Virus record (IMG/VR): IMGVR_UViG_3300021598_001271
Coordinates: 1-64,000 of that record
DNA length: 64,000 nucleotides
DNA from: a virus
Direction: 5' to 3' (one strand)
Below the pieces are notes generated by a model. That model ran no database searches. It saw only the letters and a list, made by a program, of their open reading frames with translations, and was not told the DNA's origin. The translations under genes were made by a program, and so were the position numbers. This document shows positions 31,861 to 40,200 of the stretch, piece by piece. The number at the start of each line of letters is the position of its first letter. The stretch's first letter is position 1.

Positions 31861-32701
31861 CAATTACTAATTGTTTTTTCTTTTCAACAAACTCATTAAC
31901 TCGTTTTCTTGCAACATCTGTATATGATTCAGAAAGTTCAATACCAATCCAACGTCTGTCATTAACCTCAGCCGCAACTAAACTAGTACCCGACCCTACA
32001 AATGGGTCAAGAACAATATCATTTCTATATGTTAAAATTTTAATGGCTTTCGCTGGAATATCCATTGAGAATGTTGCTTTAGTCATTTGTTTAGTGTCTG
32101 CAAAGTATTCCCACTGACCGTACACTAAACTCATAAATTCTTTTTTAGATTCTTCAGGGTACATAATTTTGGTTTTAAACGTACCATCCGCCTGTTCCAT
32201 ATCAACAGGTTCACCAACCCATTGTGGTTCACCTTTTTCCTGTTTTTTAGAATTAATCTTATATCCTAATATTACACACTCTTTAGGATTATAGATATAT
32301 GGAGATGATGGCGACATCCAAGAACCCCAAGCAGTTGTTTTACTTCTGTGTGGAGACTGTTCGTCAAGGTCTACAAGACCAAAGAATTTAAAACCAACTT
32401 CTTTCATAATCATCCAAAACTCAGCCATAAATAAAATACGACCACCTCTATCTTGAACATTAACTTCGTATGGAATGTTAACGGCAATTCTACCTCCAAC
32501 CTTTAAAGTTCTGTACGACTCAGATAACCATTGTTTAGTAAATTCCCAATACTCATCCATACTCATTCTATCATTGTGTGAATCATATTCAATCCCAACA
32601 TTATATGGAGGACTAGTAACTACTAAATCTATTGAATTTTCAGGAAATTTAGACATTTCTTTAATGCAATCCCCATTAATAACTTTTTGTGTCTCTATCA
32701 T
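31847..32701 (-). CDS. DNA methyltransferase, N6-adenine or N4-cytosine type
   Basis: 284 residues. TSPPYN (about 29-34) is the catalytic motif and DPFVGSGTSLVAAE near residue 235 binds S-adenosylmethionine; their order (catalytic first) marks the beta group. No specificity-subunit or nuclease partner is adjacent, so it is an orphan methylase, most simply protecting phage DNA from host restriction. Confidence 0.9.
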   Translation of the reverse strand: MIETQKVINGDCIKEMSKFPENSIDLVVTSPPYNVGIEYDSHNDRMSMDEYWEFTKQWLSESYRTLKVGGRIAVNIPYEVNVQDRGGRILFMAEFWMIMKEVGFKFFGLVDLDEQSPHRSKTTAWGSWMSPSSPYIYNPKECVILGYKINSKKQEKGEPQWVGEPVDMEQADGTFKTKIMYPEESKKEFMSLVYGQWEYFADTKQMTKATFSMDIPAKAIKILTYRNDIVLDPFVGSGTSLVAAEVNDRRWIGIELSESYTDVARKRVNEFVEKKKQLVIEGVL

Positions 32702-32790
32702 TATATTTTTTTTACATCCAACCTCTACCAGATTTTTCCATAGATATTAATCTTTGTTCTTCAACAAAAATCATAAACTTGTAAAAATTT

Positions 32791-32919
32791 TTAAGAATCC
32801 TGAATAGTTTTTTGTTTAATTTCTTTATTTTTACTATAAGCATCACAATCAATTTTTTCACTTGTTTTACAACTACAAATTGTCACAAAGATTAAGAGAA
32901 ATAATAGTATTTTTTTCAT
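32791..32919 (-). CDS. Small lipoprotein, 42 residues
   Basis: Starts MKKILLFLLIFVTICSCKTS: a positive N-terminus, a hydrophobic core and a Cys after TICS make a plausible lipoprotein signal (Cys about 15 or 17), leaving about 25 polar residues. It lies 2 bp from the next upstream stop. It could be a small outer-membrane spanin or an exclusion lipoprotein. Confidence 0.55.
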   Translation of the reverse strand: MKKILLFLLIFVTICSCKTSEKIDCDAYSKNKEIKQKTIQDS

Positions 32920-32921
32920 AA

Positions 32922-33227
32922 CTAATCAATATTTTCAGATAATCTGTATACAGTTATACCACCTTTTTTAATTGGTTCAATCATTAAATCTAGAAATACT
33001 GCGTTTTGTTCACCAGCGTGAAGACCTAAGATATTGAAATCATAAAATTCTTCGGCTTCTCCTTGAGTCATTAAATCACGTTCACAAAGAATCTGAATTA
33101 TCTTAGGTTTAGAGTATAGAATTCTTCTACCGTTACCGAATTCTTCTACAATACCTACGATTGCATCTTCAAGACCGTCAAGTAATATTGCCCCCTCAGC
33201 GTATTCGTTGATATCAACAGTTATCAT
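32922..33227 (-). CDS. Hypothetical protein
   Basis: 101 residues, mixed fold, with ILLDGLEDAIVGIVEEFGNG at the start and a beta C-terminus. I recognise it as a type frequent in large phages, but it has no assigned function. Overlaps the upstream gene by 1 bp. Confidence 0.6.
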   Translation of the reverse strand: MITVDINEYAEGAILLDGLEDAIVGIVEEFGNGRRILYSKPKIIQILCERDLMTQGEAEEFYDFNILGLHAGEQNAVFLDLMIEPIKKGGITVYRLSENID

Positions 33228-33445
33228 TAGTCTTTAATATTAAAATATTTTTCAATCGCCTCCAATTTATCGTCAGCATCAACTAATAATGTTAACGCCT
33301 CAGATGCGTCTTTTAAGAAATCATTTGCCGTGTGGTCTCCAATACCAACTGCTTGATTTTCTAACAGGTCTAAAGCCATTAATGCTTTTTCTTTATCTGC
33401 CAAAGCCTGTGCTTTCAAAGCTGCGAATACTCTACTTTTTTTCAT
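33227..33445 (-). CDS. Small helical protein
   Basis: 72 residues from MKKSRVFAALKAQALADKEK; the longer frame overlaps its neighbour heavily. Two helices around GIGDHTAND. Four-helix-bundle-like dimers are possible. Function unknown. Confidence 0.55.
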   Translation of the reverse strand: MKKSRVFAALKAQALADKEKALMALDLLENQAVGIGDHTANDFLKDASEALTLLVDADDKLEAIEKYFNIKD

Positions 33446-33656
33446 TTTTTTTACGTTTTTTTTGTTTTGGTTTAATATTGTTAGAATGGTTATCTTCAAT
33501 TTCTTTCTCAAAGATAACTTCTTTTTTACTTTCTTTAACTGTGTTTTTATTTATTTCAGTTTCAATAATTTCTTTAAAACTTTTATTTGAATTAGTTTGT
33601 TTTGTTTTATTTTTTTTAACAAAAATTAGTTTAAAAAACTTTTCAAAAATACTCAT
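33432..33656 (-). CDS. Small very basic protein
   Basis: 74 residues with a hydrophobic start (MSIFEKFFKLIFVKK) and a Lys-rich tail (KPKQKKRKKNEKK). It may contact membrane and nucleic acid. Overlaps neighbours by 14 and 4 bp. Low-complexity composition keeps confidence modest. Confidence 0.45.
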   Translation of the reverse strand: MSIFEKFFKLIFVKKNKTKQTNSNKSFKEIIETEINKNTVKESKKEVIFEKEIEDNHSNNIKPKQKKRKKNEKK

Positions 33657-33877
33657 AGATTATTATTTTCTAAATTATTTATTTTTCTTTCCAAGTACCA
33701 CAAAGCCTTTTTTAAATCTTGTAGTTCTTTATCCGTACCTTTTTTACCCGCCCTTGAAATATATTTAACAGTATTTCCAAGATGGAAATCTAAATCCCAA
33801 GCTTCAATAACTTTAATTGCTTCATATAGATTTTCTTCACCCCCGTAATGTTGTGGATGATTTACTTGTTCACTCAT
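33653..33877 (-). CDS. DUF3310-like phage protein
   Basis: 74 residues. VNHPQHYGG at the start, EAIKVIEAW and KYISRAGKKG then DLKKALWYLERKI give the DUF3310 pattern, common in phages and thought to take part in nucleotide metabolism. Full length for the family's minimal form. Confidence 0.85.
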   Translation of the reverse strand: MSEQVNHPQHYGGEENLYEAIKVIEAWDLDFHLGNTVKYISRAGKKGTDKELQDLKKALWYLERKINNLENNNL

Positions 33878-33880
33878 AAA

Positions 33881-35122
33881 TTAATCGTTATAAATTGACC
33901 CGTTTTTATTATTCTTAAATCCTATGTTAGTTGATTCTACATTAGCTTTAGACTCCATCAAGTCTTCAGTTAACTCGTACTCATCATCATTTTGATATTC
34001 CTTTAACAAGTCTTCATTTGAAATGATTCCATTAAACTTGTCTTTTAGTTTTGTAGTGTCAACATCGTTGTACATTGCGTGTAATGTTGTGTCCAACTCT
34101 TCAGATAATTTTAATGATTCTGAAATAACATTAAGAATTCTATATGGGTCTGCGTTTGAACCAGGTCGTCTATCTTCAAGATAACCTTTCCAAGTTTCCC
34201 CAACAACCTTTGGAACTCTAATTGAAGCACCTCTGTCAGATACCCCCCAACTAAACTTATCAATTGATTGTGTTTCGTGTTTACCAGTTAAACGAAGATT
34301 ATTATCTGAACCGTAATTGTCAATATGAACTTTTTGTCTAGACTCAAATACTTTGAATATTGAATTGAAGTAATCTTCTCCTCCTATTTCTCTCATTCTT
34401 TTATTTGAGAAGTTAGTATGTAATCCTGAACCATTCCAATCACCTGATGTAATTGGTTTTGGATGTAGTTCTATTTGATATCCATACTTTTCGGCCAATT
34501 TATAAAGTAGGTATCTTGACATCCATAAGTCATCAGCCGCCTTTAAAATACCTTTTGAAAATGTTTGGTACTCCCACTGACCTAAAGCAACTTCGGCGTT
34601 AGTACCTTCAACAGTAATACCAAGGTCAAGACATAAGTCTAAATGTTCATCACTCAAATGTCTACCAAAGATTTGACCTCCAACACCGCAGTAGTATTTA
34701 CCTTGGGGGTCAATCATTGAGCCGTTATCAAACCCTAAAATGTTTTTATTATGTCCTGAACGGATGAAGTACTCTTGCTCAAATCCAACCCAAAAATCCG
34801 AGTCCTCTTTCCCTAACTTAAATCTTTGATTGGTTTCGTGAGGTTTGTTATTTTTGTCATAAACTTCACAAAGAACATAAAATAAAGGGTATTGCTCATC
34901 GTTTTTAATCATACTACTGTATATTCTAACAGGTTTTAAATAACAGTCTGAAGAATAACCTTCGGCTTGCATAGTTGAGCTGCCATCAAAACCCCACTCT
35001 GGTATATTCTCAATACTTAAACTGTTGTGGTTCTGTTTATTGTCGATGATTTTAATTTTACTTCTGAGGTTTGGTTCTGGTTTGTATCCATCTAACCAAA
35101 CATATTCTAATTTAATTTTCAT
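33881..35122 (-). CDS. Glutamine synthetase, type II-like
   Basis: 413 residues. WGFDGSST (about 43-50), GTNAEVALGQWEYQ, HPKPITSGDWNGSGLHTNFS, RLTGKHET and DRGASIRVP with the final DRRPGSNADPY are the glutamine synthetase catalytic motifs in the order and length of the eukaryote-like type II enzyme. About 60 extra residues follow at the C-terminus. Makes glutamine from glutamate, ammonia and ATP. In a phage it could sustain nucleotide and amino-acid supply. Confidence 0.95.
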   Translation of the reverse strand: MKIKLEYVWLDGYKPEPNLRSKIKIIDNKQNHNSLSIENIPEWGFDGSSTMQAEGYSSDCYLKPVRIYSSMIKNDEQYPLFYVLCEVYDKNNKPHETNQRFKLGKEDSDFWVGFEQEYFIRSGHNKNILGFDNGSMIDPQGKYYCGVGGQIFGRHLSDEHLDLCLDLGITVEGTNAEVALGQWEYQTFSKGILKAADDLWMSRYLLYKLAEKYGYQIELHPKPITSGDWNGSGLHTNFSNKRMREIGGEDYFNSIFKVFESRQKVHIDNYGSDNNLRLTGKHETQSIDKFSWGVSDRGASIRVPKVVGETWKGYLEDRRPGSNADPYRILNVISESLKLSEELDTTLHAMYNDVDTTKLKDKFNGIISNEDLLKEYQNDDEYELTEDLMESKANVESTNIGFKNNKNGSIYND

Positions 35123-35382
35123 AATTTAATAAAATAATATTTGCCAAGTTTTAAAGATTTTTTATGTTTATATCTAACAGAAAATAGAGGTTTTTCAGTC
35201 ACTATAAATCCTTTCTCATTATCACCTAATCTAATGTAGAAAGAACTGTCATTCGAACCAAGTAAAATAGGATAACCCAACAACTTAATAAAGTGTTGAG
35301 TTCCATACCCGTCAATTCTATAGGTTTTTTTTTGGAATAACGTAGTATTCTTTCGCGTATTTACTTTCCTCGATTTCGCCAT
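35119..35382 (-). CDS. Hypothetical protein
   Basis: 87 residues with a basic N-terminus (MAKSRKVNTRKNTTLFQKKT) and a beta-rich remainder. Overlaps the glutamine synthetase start by 4 bp and the upstream gene by 65 bp, an unusually long overlap, so a later start (for example the second half) is possible. Function unknown. Confidence 0.45.
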   Translation of the reverse strand: MAKSRKVNTRKNTTLFQKKTYRIDGYGTQHFIKLLGYPILLGSNDSSFYIRLGDNEKGFIVTEKPLFSVRYKHKKSLKLGKYYFIKL

Positions 35383-35512
35383 TATCGGTTAATGTTTTTA
35401 ATATTTCTTTAGTTTTTACAATATCTTCTTTTAGGATATATTTGCTTATGTAATCAATGTGTATTGGTTGTCTTAACTTAGACATTAAAAGTTTACTTTG
35501 TTTCGTTGTCAT
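35318..35512 (-). CDS. Small winged-helix-like protein
   Basis: 64 residues; LRQPIHIDYISKYILKED, VKTKEILKTLTDNGEIEE and YYVIPKK follow the helix-helix-turn-helix-wing rhythm of a small winged-helix DNA-binding protein. Function otherwise unknown. Confidence 0.5.
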   Translation of the reverse strand: MTTKQSKLLMSKLRQPIHIDYISKYILKEDIVKTKEILKTLTDNGEIEESKYAKEYYVIPKKNL

Positions 35513-35699
35513 TTATTTGTAAGATTTTAAGTTTAATATCTTCATCTGAAACTCCTTTACTGTATAGTTTATATACTTCAGACGCTAAAGAATCCATAAA
35601 AATTAACGCATCCGCTTTAAATAATTGCTCTAATGTTGAGCCACCTTTTAGATAGGTTTCTATTTTATTCTTATCCACAAATCGTTTGTTAAACCCCAT
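35493..35699 (-). CDS. Small helical protein
   Basis: 68 residues with no recognisable domain (MGFNKRFVDKNKIETYL at the start). Part of an overlapping string of small genes behind the glutamine synthetase. Confidence 0.5.
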   Translation of the reverse strand: MGFNKRFVDKNKIETYLKGGSTLEQLFKADALIFMDSLASEVYKLYSKGVSDEDIKLKILQINDNETK

Positions 35700-35749
35700 A
35701 TTGAAATAATTTTAATTAAAAATAATATTAAAAAACCACATTGTCAAAA

Positions 35750-36526
35750 CTAATCTTCAAGTTTTTTTATGTTTTCTAACCTAACACTTTGTAAAACGTA
35801 AGACATTAGTTTTCTTTTGAATAATGGTACCAAGGTTTCATTTAATGGATATTCTTCAGAAGCCTTCATATCAAATACTGGTGAGTTTTTTTTGTCTTTA
35901 TCAGAATAGTTGGAGTACAAATCAATAATTTGATTAAAGGTAAACTCTTTTTTATTACCATCGTATATCAAATGTAATTCAATATAGTGTTCATTAACAT
36001 TTTTTGCAAATTCATAAAGAGAATATTGCCAAACATAAACTTTATTATTTTTTTTATCCGTATAAGTCATATATCCAATACCATTTTTCATATACCTTTT
36101 ATTTCTTTTCAAAGTGATTGAGATGGTATCATAGATAATACTCCAATAAGATTTAACAATATTGAAATACTCAAAAAATTTTGCAGAAGAATATTTTAAA
36201 ATTGTATCAATTTCTTTGGTTTCTTCTTTATTTAAATTTGGTAAGTGTTTGACCAACAGGTCCTTGAATAAAACTTCGTCATCATAACTTTTAAAAACTT
36301 TTTCAGTATATAATATGACATTTTCTTTGAGAAGAGTTTGTAAACTCGCCAAATGTAGTGAAAGTTCTATAAATGTCGGATATATTTTATTTTGGTTAAG
36401 TAGGTCGTCAACCTTTTTAAAATACCCAAGTAGAACATATTTTTTATGTTCAAAATCAATTGGTTCTTGAATTAACCAATCAGTATCCATTAAAAATTTA
36501 ATATCTTTTTTTTCCTCTATCTCCAT
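35750..36526 (-). CDS. Hypothetical protein
   Basis: 258 residues, mostly helical with many Lys and Leu, no signal or Cys cluster. It starts MEIEEKKDIKFLMDTDWLIQ. Similar to unnamed phage proteins only in composition. No promoter box was identified in the 50 bp upstream. Confidence 0.55.
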   Translation of the reverse strand: MEIEEKKDIKFLMDTDWLIQEPIDFEHKKYVLLGYFKKVDDLLNQNKIYPTFIELSLHLASLQTLLKENVILYTEKVFKSYDDEVLFKDLLVKHLPNLNKEETKEIDTILKYSSAKFFEYFNIVKSYWSIIYDTISITLKRNKRYMKNGIGYMTYTDKKNNKVYVWQYSLYEFAKNVNEHYIELHLIYDGNKKEFTFNQIIDLYSNYSDKDKKNSPVFDMKASEEYPLNETLVPLFKRKLMSYVLQSVRLENIKKLED

Positions 36527-36579
36527 ATTAGGACTATTATATATGAATAATAATACAATACAGAGAAATTTGAATAGTT

Positions 36580-37962
36580 TTAACCTACTCTCATAACAAT
36601 AAATGAGTCACCGTCAATATCCACTTCATCATAATTCCCATCATAACTATTCAGAATATGTCCAACACCATCGGTACTAATTATATCTTCAATTGCGCTT
36701 TGTCTGTCAATATATTCCCCAATTTTAAAACCCCAGTCTTTCATATAATCAATAAGATTTCTCTTAACATCGTACAATAATTCTTCAACTTTATTGTCAA
36801 TCATATCCTGACTTGGGTCGCCATCGGGTTCCATCTCGTCAATTTCTTCCTGTAATGAATCTATATGGTCTTGTATTTGGTCATACATTCTAGAATATTC
36901 ATCAGGTTCTTCGATTTCACTATCAAGGTTTTCTTGTTTTTCCTCCCATTGTCTAATCTCATCTTCAAGTTGTTCTTTCCTTTTTTCCTGTTCAGAACTT
37001 AATTCAAAATCATCATCACTAAAATAAACATCAGGATTTTCCGCAACATCGTATTCGTAATGGTCTCTGAAATAATCTAAAACTTCGTCTTCATTAATAT
37101 GGTTTTCTAAAAAACTTTCACTAAAATAATACTCAGGACTATCAAACTGTTCGTCTAAGTAATCTTCACAAGATTTTTCGGCTTCGTATTCAGTACCTAC
37201 CGCATATTCCGCTCCTTCTAAATCATCATTACCAACAACTTCAAATTTCATCATACGATAAAACCCATAACCTTCTTCAGGTATTAAATTATATATGTCT
37301 AGTTTTTCATTTATTTCATTGATTTCATCCTCAACGGCTTCAATGTCTGCATAGATATCGGTTAAATCTCTGCCTTCACTATCATATTTCTTTTCCTTTT
37401 CTAATAAACTTTCCATCTGTTTATTAAGTTCGGACAAACGTTCGTTATCTAATGCAGTTCTGATATTTACACGAGTGTTACTGTTTTCAATGTACTCAAA
37501 TACCGCCCTCGCTCTAATACCTACATCATCCCCACTATCAGGACCCCATTCATCATCATCTCTTCTTTGTTGAGCCGAGGCTAATTTTTGTTGTTTAATC
37601 TTTTGTTTTCTTATTCTATCAACACCACTTTCATAATCACTAACTCTACCCTTAACATTAATGAATGAAATATCATTAATACCTGTACGACTAATATCTA
37701 AATTACCCTCAACATACCCAATACCTTCCAAACTTTTAATTGGTAAATCTTTAACAATTAAATCACCAGTTATCCATATCTTCTTACCTCTGTATTGTGG
37801 TAACATACTTACACCTTTAGCGTTATAGCTGGCGTATTTCATAATATCCAAATAAGTTTCAGGCGAAATTTTAACCCACTCATCATTATCAGTTTGTTCA
37901 AACAAAACTTTACTAATGATGTCCTTCAAGTTAGATTGTGTTACTTTTATAATTCTTCCCAT
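36580..37962 (-). CDS. Tagged large acidic coiled-coil protein
   Basis: 460 residues starting MGRIIKVTQSNLKDIISKVL then FEQ, matching the OmpA-like protein's tag closely (LFE site). Residues about 55-95 form short beta repeats (ITGDLIVKDLPIKSLEG, GYVEGNLDISRTGIND), after which the chain is long acidic helices rich in Glu/Asp (about 150-440). The acidic bulk resembles core or DNA-mimic proteins of heads. Two octamers precede it. Confidence 0.7.
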   Translation of the reverse strand: MGRIIKVTQSNLKDIISKVLFEQTDNDEWVKISPETYLDIMKYASYNAKGVSMLPQYRGKKIWITGDLIVKDLPIKSLEGIGYVEGNLDISRTGINDISFINVKGRVSDYESGVDRIRKQKIKQQKLASAQQRRDDDEWGPDSGDDVGIRARAVFEYIENSNTRVNIRTALDNERLSELNKQMESLLEKEKKYDSEGRDLTDIYADIEAVEDEINEINEKLDIYNLIPEEGYGFYRMMKFEVVGNDDLEGAEYAVGTEYEAEKSCEDYLDEQFDSPEYYFSESFLENHINEDEVLDYFRDHYEYDVAENPDVYFSDDDFELSSEQEKRKEQLEDEIRQWEEKQENLDSEIEEPDEYSRMYDQIQDHIDSLQEEIDEMEPDGDPSQDMIDNKVEELLYDVKRNLIDYMKDWGFKIGEYIDRQSAIEDIISTDGVGHILNSYDGNYDEVDIDGDSFIVMRVG

Positions 37963-37966
37963 CTTT

Positions 37967-37985
37967 TATAAATATACTATAAATA
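37967..37985 (-). promoter_or_regulatory. Double late-type octamer
   Basis: Two TATTTATA copies at 37967-37974 and 37978-37985 on the minus strand, the nearer 4 nt before the ATG. The only tandem pair seen. Confidence 0.55.
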
Positions 37986-38043
37986 CTCACATTTTTTATT
38001 CTAAGAATTAAAAGTTATATTGACATTAAATCTTAAATGGTGA

Positions 38044-38051
38044 TATTTATA
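38044..38051 (+). promoter_or_regulatory. Late-type octamer TATTTATA
   Basis: 31 nt before the small Cys protein gene, the longest spacing in the set. Confidence 0.4.
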
Positions 38052-38082
38052 GGTATAATAAACCACATTAATATCAATCACT

Positions 38083-38232
38083 ATGGGATGCGGATGTAAA
38101 AATAAAAATACTACGACAACACAACAGACTCAAACTCAACCAACTCAAAGTCAACCAGCTCAAACGTCGAAAAGCCAATCTGTTCAAGAAGCGATTAAAA
38201 AGACAATTGAAAAGTACTACACTAAGAGATAA
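38083..38232 (+). CDS. Small Cys- and Gln/Thr-rich protein, 49 residues
   Basis: Starts MGCGCKNKNTTTTQQTQTQP and ends IEKYYTKR. The N-terminal CGC motif, a Gln/Thr/Ser/Pro linker and a short C-terminal helix make a recurring phage microprotein layout. Possible zinc-binding or crosslinked structural peptide. Flanked by its own octamer and terminator, so a stand-alone late gene. Confidence 0.65.
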   Translation: MGCGCKNKNTTTTQQTQTQPTQSQPAQTSKSQSVQEAIKKTIEKYYTKR

Positions 38233-38254
38233 TATAAATTGGGTCTTAAATTTT

Positions 38255-38282
38255 TAAAAGGGGAAATATTTCCCCTTTTTTT
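38255..38282 (+). terminator. Intrinsic terminator
   Basis: AAAAGGGGAAATATTTCCCC followed by seven T on the plus strand. Confidence 0.9.
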
Positions 38283-38283
38283 A

Positions 38284-38291
38284 TATTTATT
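38284..38291 (+). promoter_or_regulatory. Late-type octamer TATTTATT
   Basis: 3 nt before the ATG of the acidic gene, next to the upstream terminator; it would also serve the metalloprotease gene. Confidence 0.55.
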
Positions 38292-38294
38292 AGT

Positions 38295-39317
38295 ATGAAC
38301 ATTGAGAAACTAACTGAAATTATCGAGGAAGTTAATAATGGAAATTGGGAAGAATATTCTCAGTATTTCAATAACGATATGGAATTGTTCATTAAAGTGA
38401 TTACCAAATATGGATTAATCGATTTAATAGACCCAATGTCGAATGACTTATCAGATTATCAAAACGATATTTTATACGTATTGGTAAATGAAAATCCTGA
38501 AAAATGGATTAACTTCATTTGCGAATCAGTTATCAATAGTGATATTACAAAAGAAGGTGATAGTTGGTACCTACATTTAAATGACCAAGAAGATTTAGGT
38601 GATTTATTTTATCACGGAAACCGTGAATCCACAAGAAATTTAGTTAAAAGTGTTTTAGGCGAGGATTCGTGGGAACCATATTGGGATACCACTGACGATG
38701 TTTATAGGGATGTTGTTGAGGAACTGAATGACGAAAACTTAAAAGTACTCTACTCAAGAATATTAAAAGAAGTTGAGGGTGAGACAATAGGTGCCGAAAC
38801 TGATTATTTAGAAGACCTGGATGATTCAGGTTCAGGTGAAATTGTAATTACCAAAGAAAACTTCGAAGGAATGTTCAAAGATGAAGAAACTATCAAATAC
38901 ATACTAAAGGAATATGCGGATGAGGTAAGACAAGAATTGTACAGTGTACATAGTAATTGTTATAACTCATCGTATGAAAGTGAAATTTATGATGATATTT
39001 GGAGTGAACTATCAACATTCTTTGAGGGTAGAACCGAATGGAAATCAAGACCATATAAATCAGACCCAAGTAAAACTCAATATTATTCATTAGTTAAAAT
39101 TAGAGACATTGGTGGTGATATTACAAATTTTTTATATGAGATGAAAGGTTCTCATTGGTCTCAAGATTCTTTAGAATATTACGGCTCTTATATGGGAATG
39201 TTAAAGAATGGAATGGATAATGATATTTGGGACTATTTAGATTTTAGAATACCTGATTATCCAGATTCAAGTAGAGTAGACGCTTGTATTAATGACGACT
39301 TTGGAAATTATTTTTAA
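38295..39317 (+). CDS. Acidic hypothetical protein
   Basis: 340 residues, highly acidic with many Trp/Tyr, starting MNIEKLTEIIEEVNNG. LTE occurs at residues 6-8, but the N-terminus does not fit the tag well. Repeated EDLDDSGSGE-like segments suggest loops. No family recognised. Its stop overlaps the metalloprotease start (TAATGA), so they are translated together. Confidence 0.55.
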   Translation: MNIEKLTEIIEEVNNGNWEEYSQYFNNDMELFIKVITKYGLIDLIDPMSNDLSDYQNDILYVLVNENPEKWINFICESVINSDITKEGDSWYLHLNDQEDLGDLFYHGNRESTRNLVKSVLGEDSWEPYWDTTDDVYRDVVEELNDENLKVLYSRILKEVEGETIGAETDYLEDLDDSGSGEIVITKENFEGMFKDEETIKYILKEYADEVRQELYSVHSNCYNSSYESEIYDDIWSELSTFFEGRTEWKSRPYKSDPSKTQYYSLVKIRDIGGDITNFLYEMKGSHWSQDSLEYYGSYMGMLKNGMDNDIWDYLDFRIPDYPDSSRVDACINDDFGNYF

Positions 39318-40144
39318 TGATTAAACTTATAGACATATTAAACGAATCGACAAGAGTTAAGATGGACCCTGATTTTAAAAGAGTCCTAAATAATGTTGTG
39401 GATATTATTTTCAAAAAAAGAAAAACAGGGTTTAAAAAATATACTGAGATTACTTCAATCCCAATTGAAATTGCCGATGGTACTCCAGGTACTGTAGAAA
39501 TTGTCGTTGACCCTGAATTAGAACATTATGGTATATTAGACGTTAAAGTTGAGGATAGTACCGACCCTAACGATTTCATAATTAAGATTAATCCTAATGA
39601 AGTTAAAAGTAAAAAAGGATTATACCAAACTCTATACCACGAAATAATGCACGCCACGGACCCAATGTTTAGTACTAAGTCCACCGAATCTTTTTGGGAT
39701 ACTTATGACCCTGAGATGGACGAGAAATACTGGGGTCACCCTGTAGAATTCAGAGCAATTACTAATGAATTTATTGAAGGTTTAATTAATGAATTCACGT
39801 TAAGAAAATCTAGAGTTAAAAACCCTACAAGTATAGAATCACTTAAAAAATCATTAGATAATATTATGAACCATTTCTCAAATGGTGATAAGTTATCAAT
39901 ATTATCTACAGACATTATTGGTGATATGTATGGGTCAGAAGAAATGACTAGGTCAAGAATGGTCTTGAACAATATACTAATTGATAATCCCGAGATTTCA
40001 GATGTATTACGTAAAACAGAAAGAAATTTAGAGTATATGGTTGTTCTTGAGTTGGTTAAAAAATATAGCGGTTCTGATTGGAAGAGATTCTTAGGGATGT
40101 TATACAAAGCGTCTGAAGAAATAAAAGAAATTCTAAATAAGTAA
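39317..40144 (+). CDS. Tagged zinc metalloprotease-like protein
   Basis: 275 residues starting MIKLIDILNESTRVKMD with an LNE site. LYHEIMHATDP (His108, Glu109, His112) is an HExxH zinc site and HPVEFRA (Glu about 144) supplies a likely third ligand, giving a gluzincin-like layout. About 100 N-terminal residues form a beta domain. It could act as an ejected protease, or in maturation inside the head. Expressed behind a late-type octamer through its operon partner. Confidence 0.75.
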   Translation: MIKLIDILNESTRVKMDPDFKRVLNNVVDIIFKKRKTGFKKYTEITSIPIEIADGTPGTVEIVVDPELEHYGILDVKVEDSTDPNDFIIKINPNEVKSKKGLYQTLYHEIMHATDPMFSTKSTESFWDTYDPEMDEKYWGHPVEFRAITNEFIEGLINEFTLRKSRVKNPTSIESLKKSLDNIMNHFSNGDKLSILSTDIIGDMYGSEEMTRSRMVLNNILIDNPEISDVLRKTERNLEYMVVLELVKKYSGSDWKRFLGMLYKASEEIKEILNK

Positions 40145-40200
40145 TTTTCTATTTAACCTTTGACTTAATTTTTCTATTATTACATCAAATAATAATTAGA

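Noticed and set aside
32712-32774. A 20-codon minus-strand frame (MIFVEEQRLISMEKSGRGWM)
   Set aside because: Too short to judge, with no promoter or conserved feature, although it lies cleanly between two genes.
33289-33768. A 159-codon plus-strand frame
   Set aside because: It is the shadow of three small minus-strand genes, is made of hydrophobic low-complexity sequence and lacks an initiation signal.
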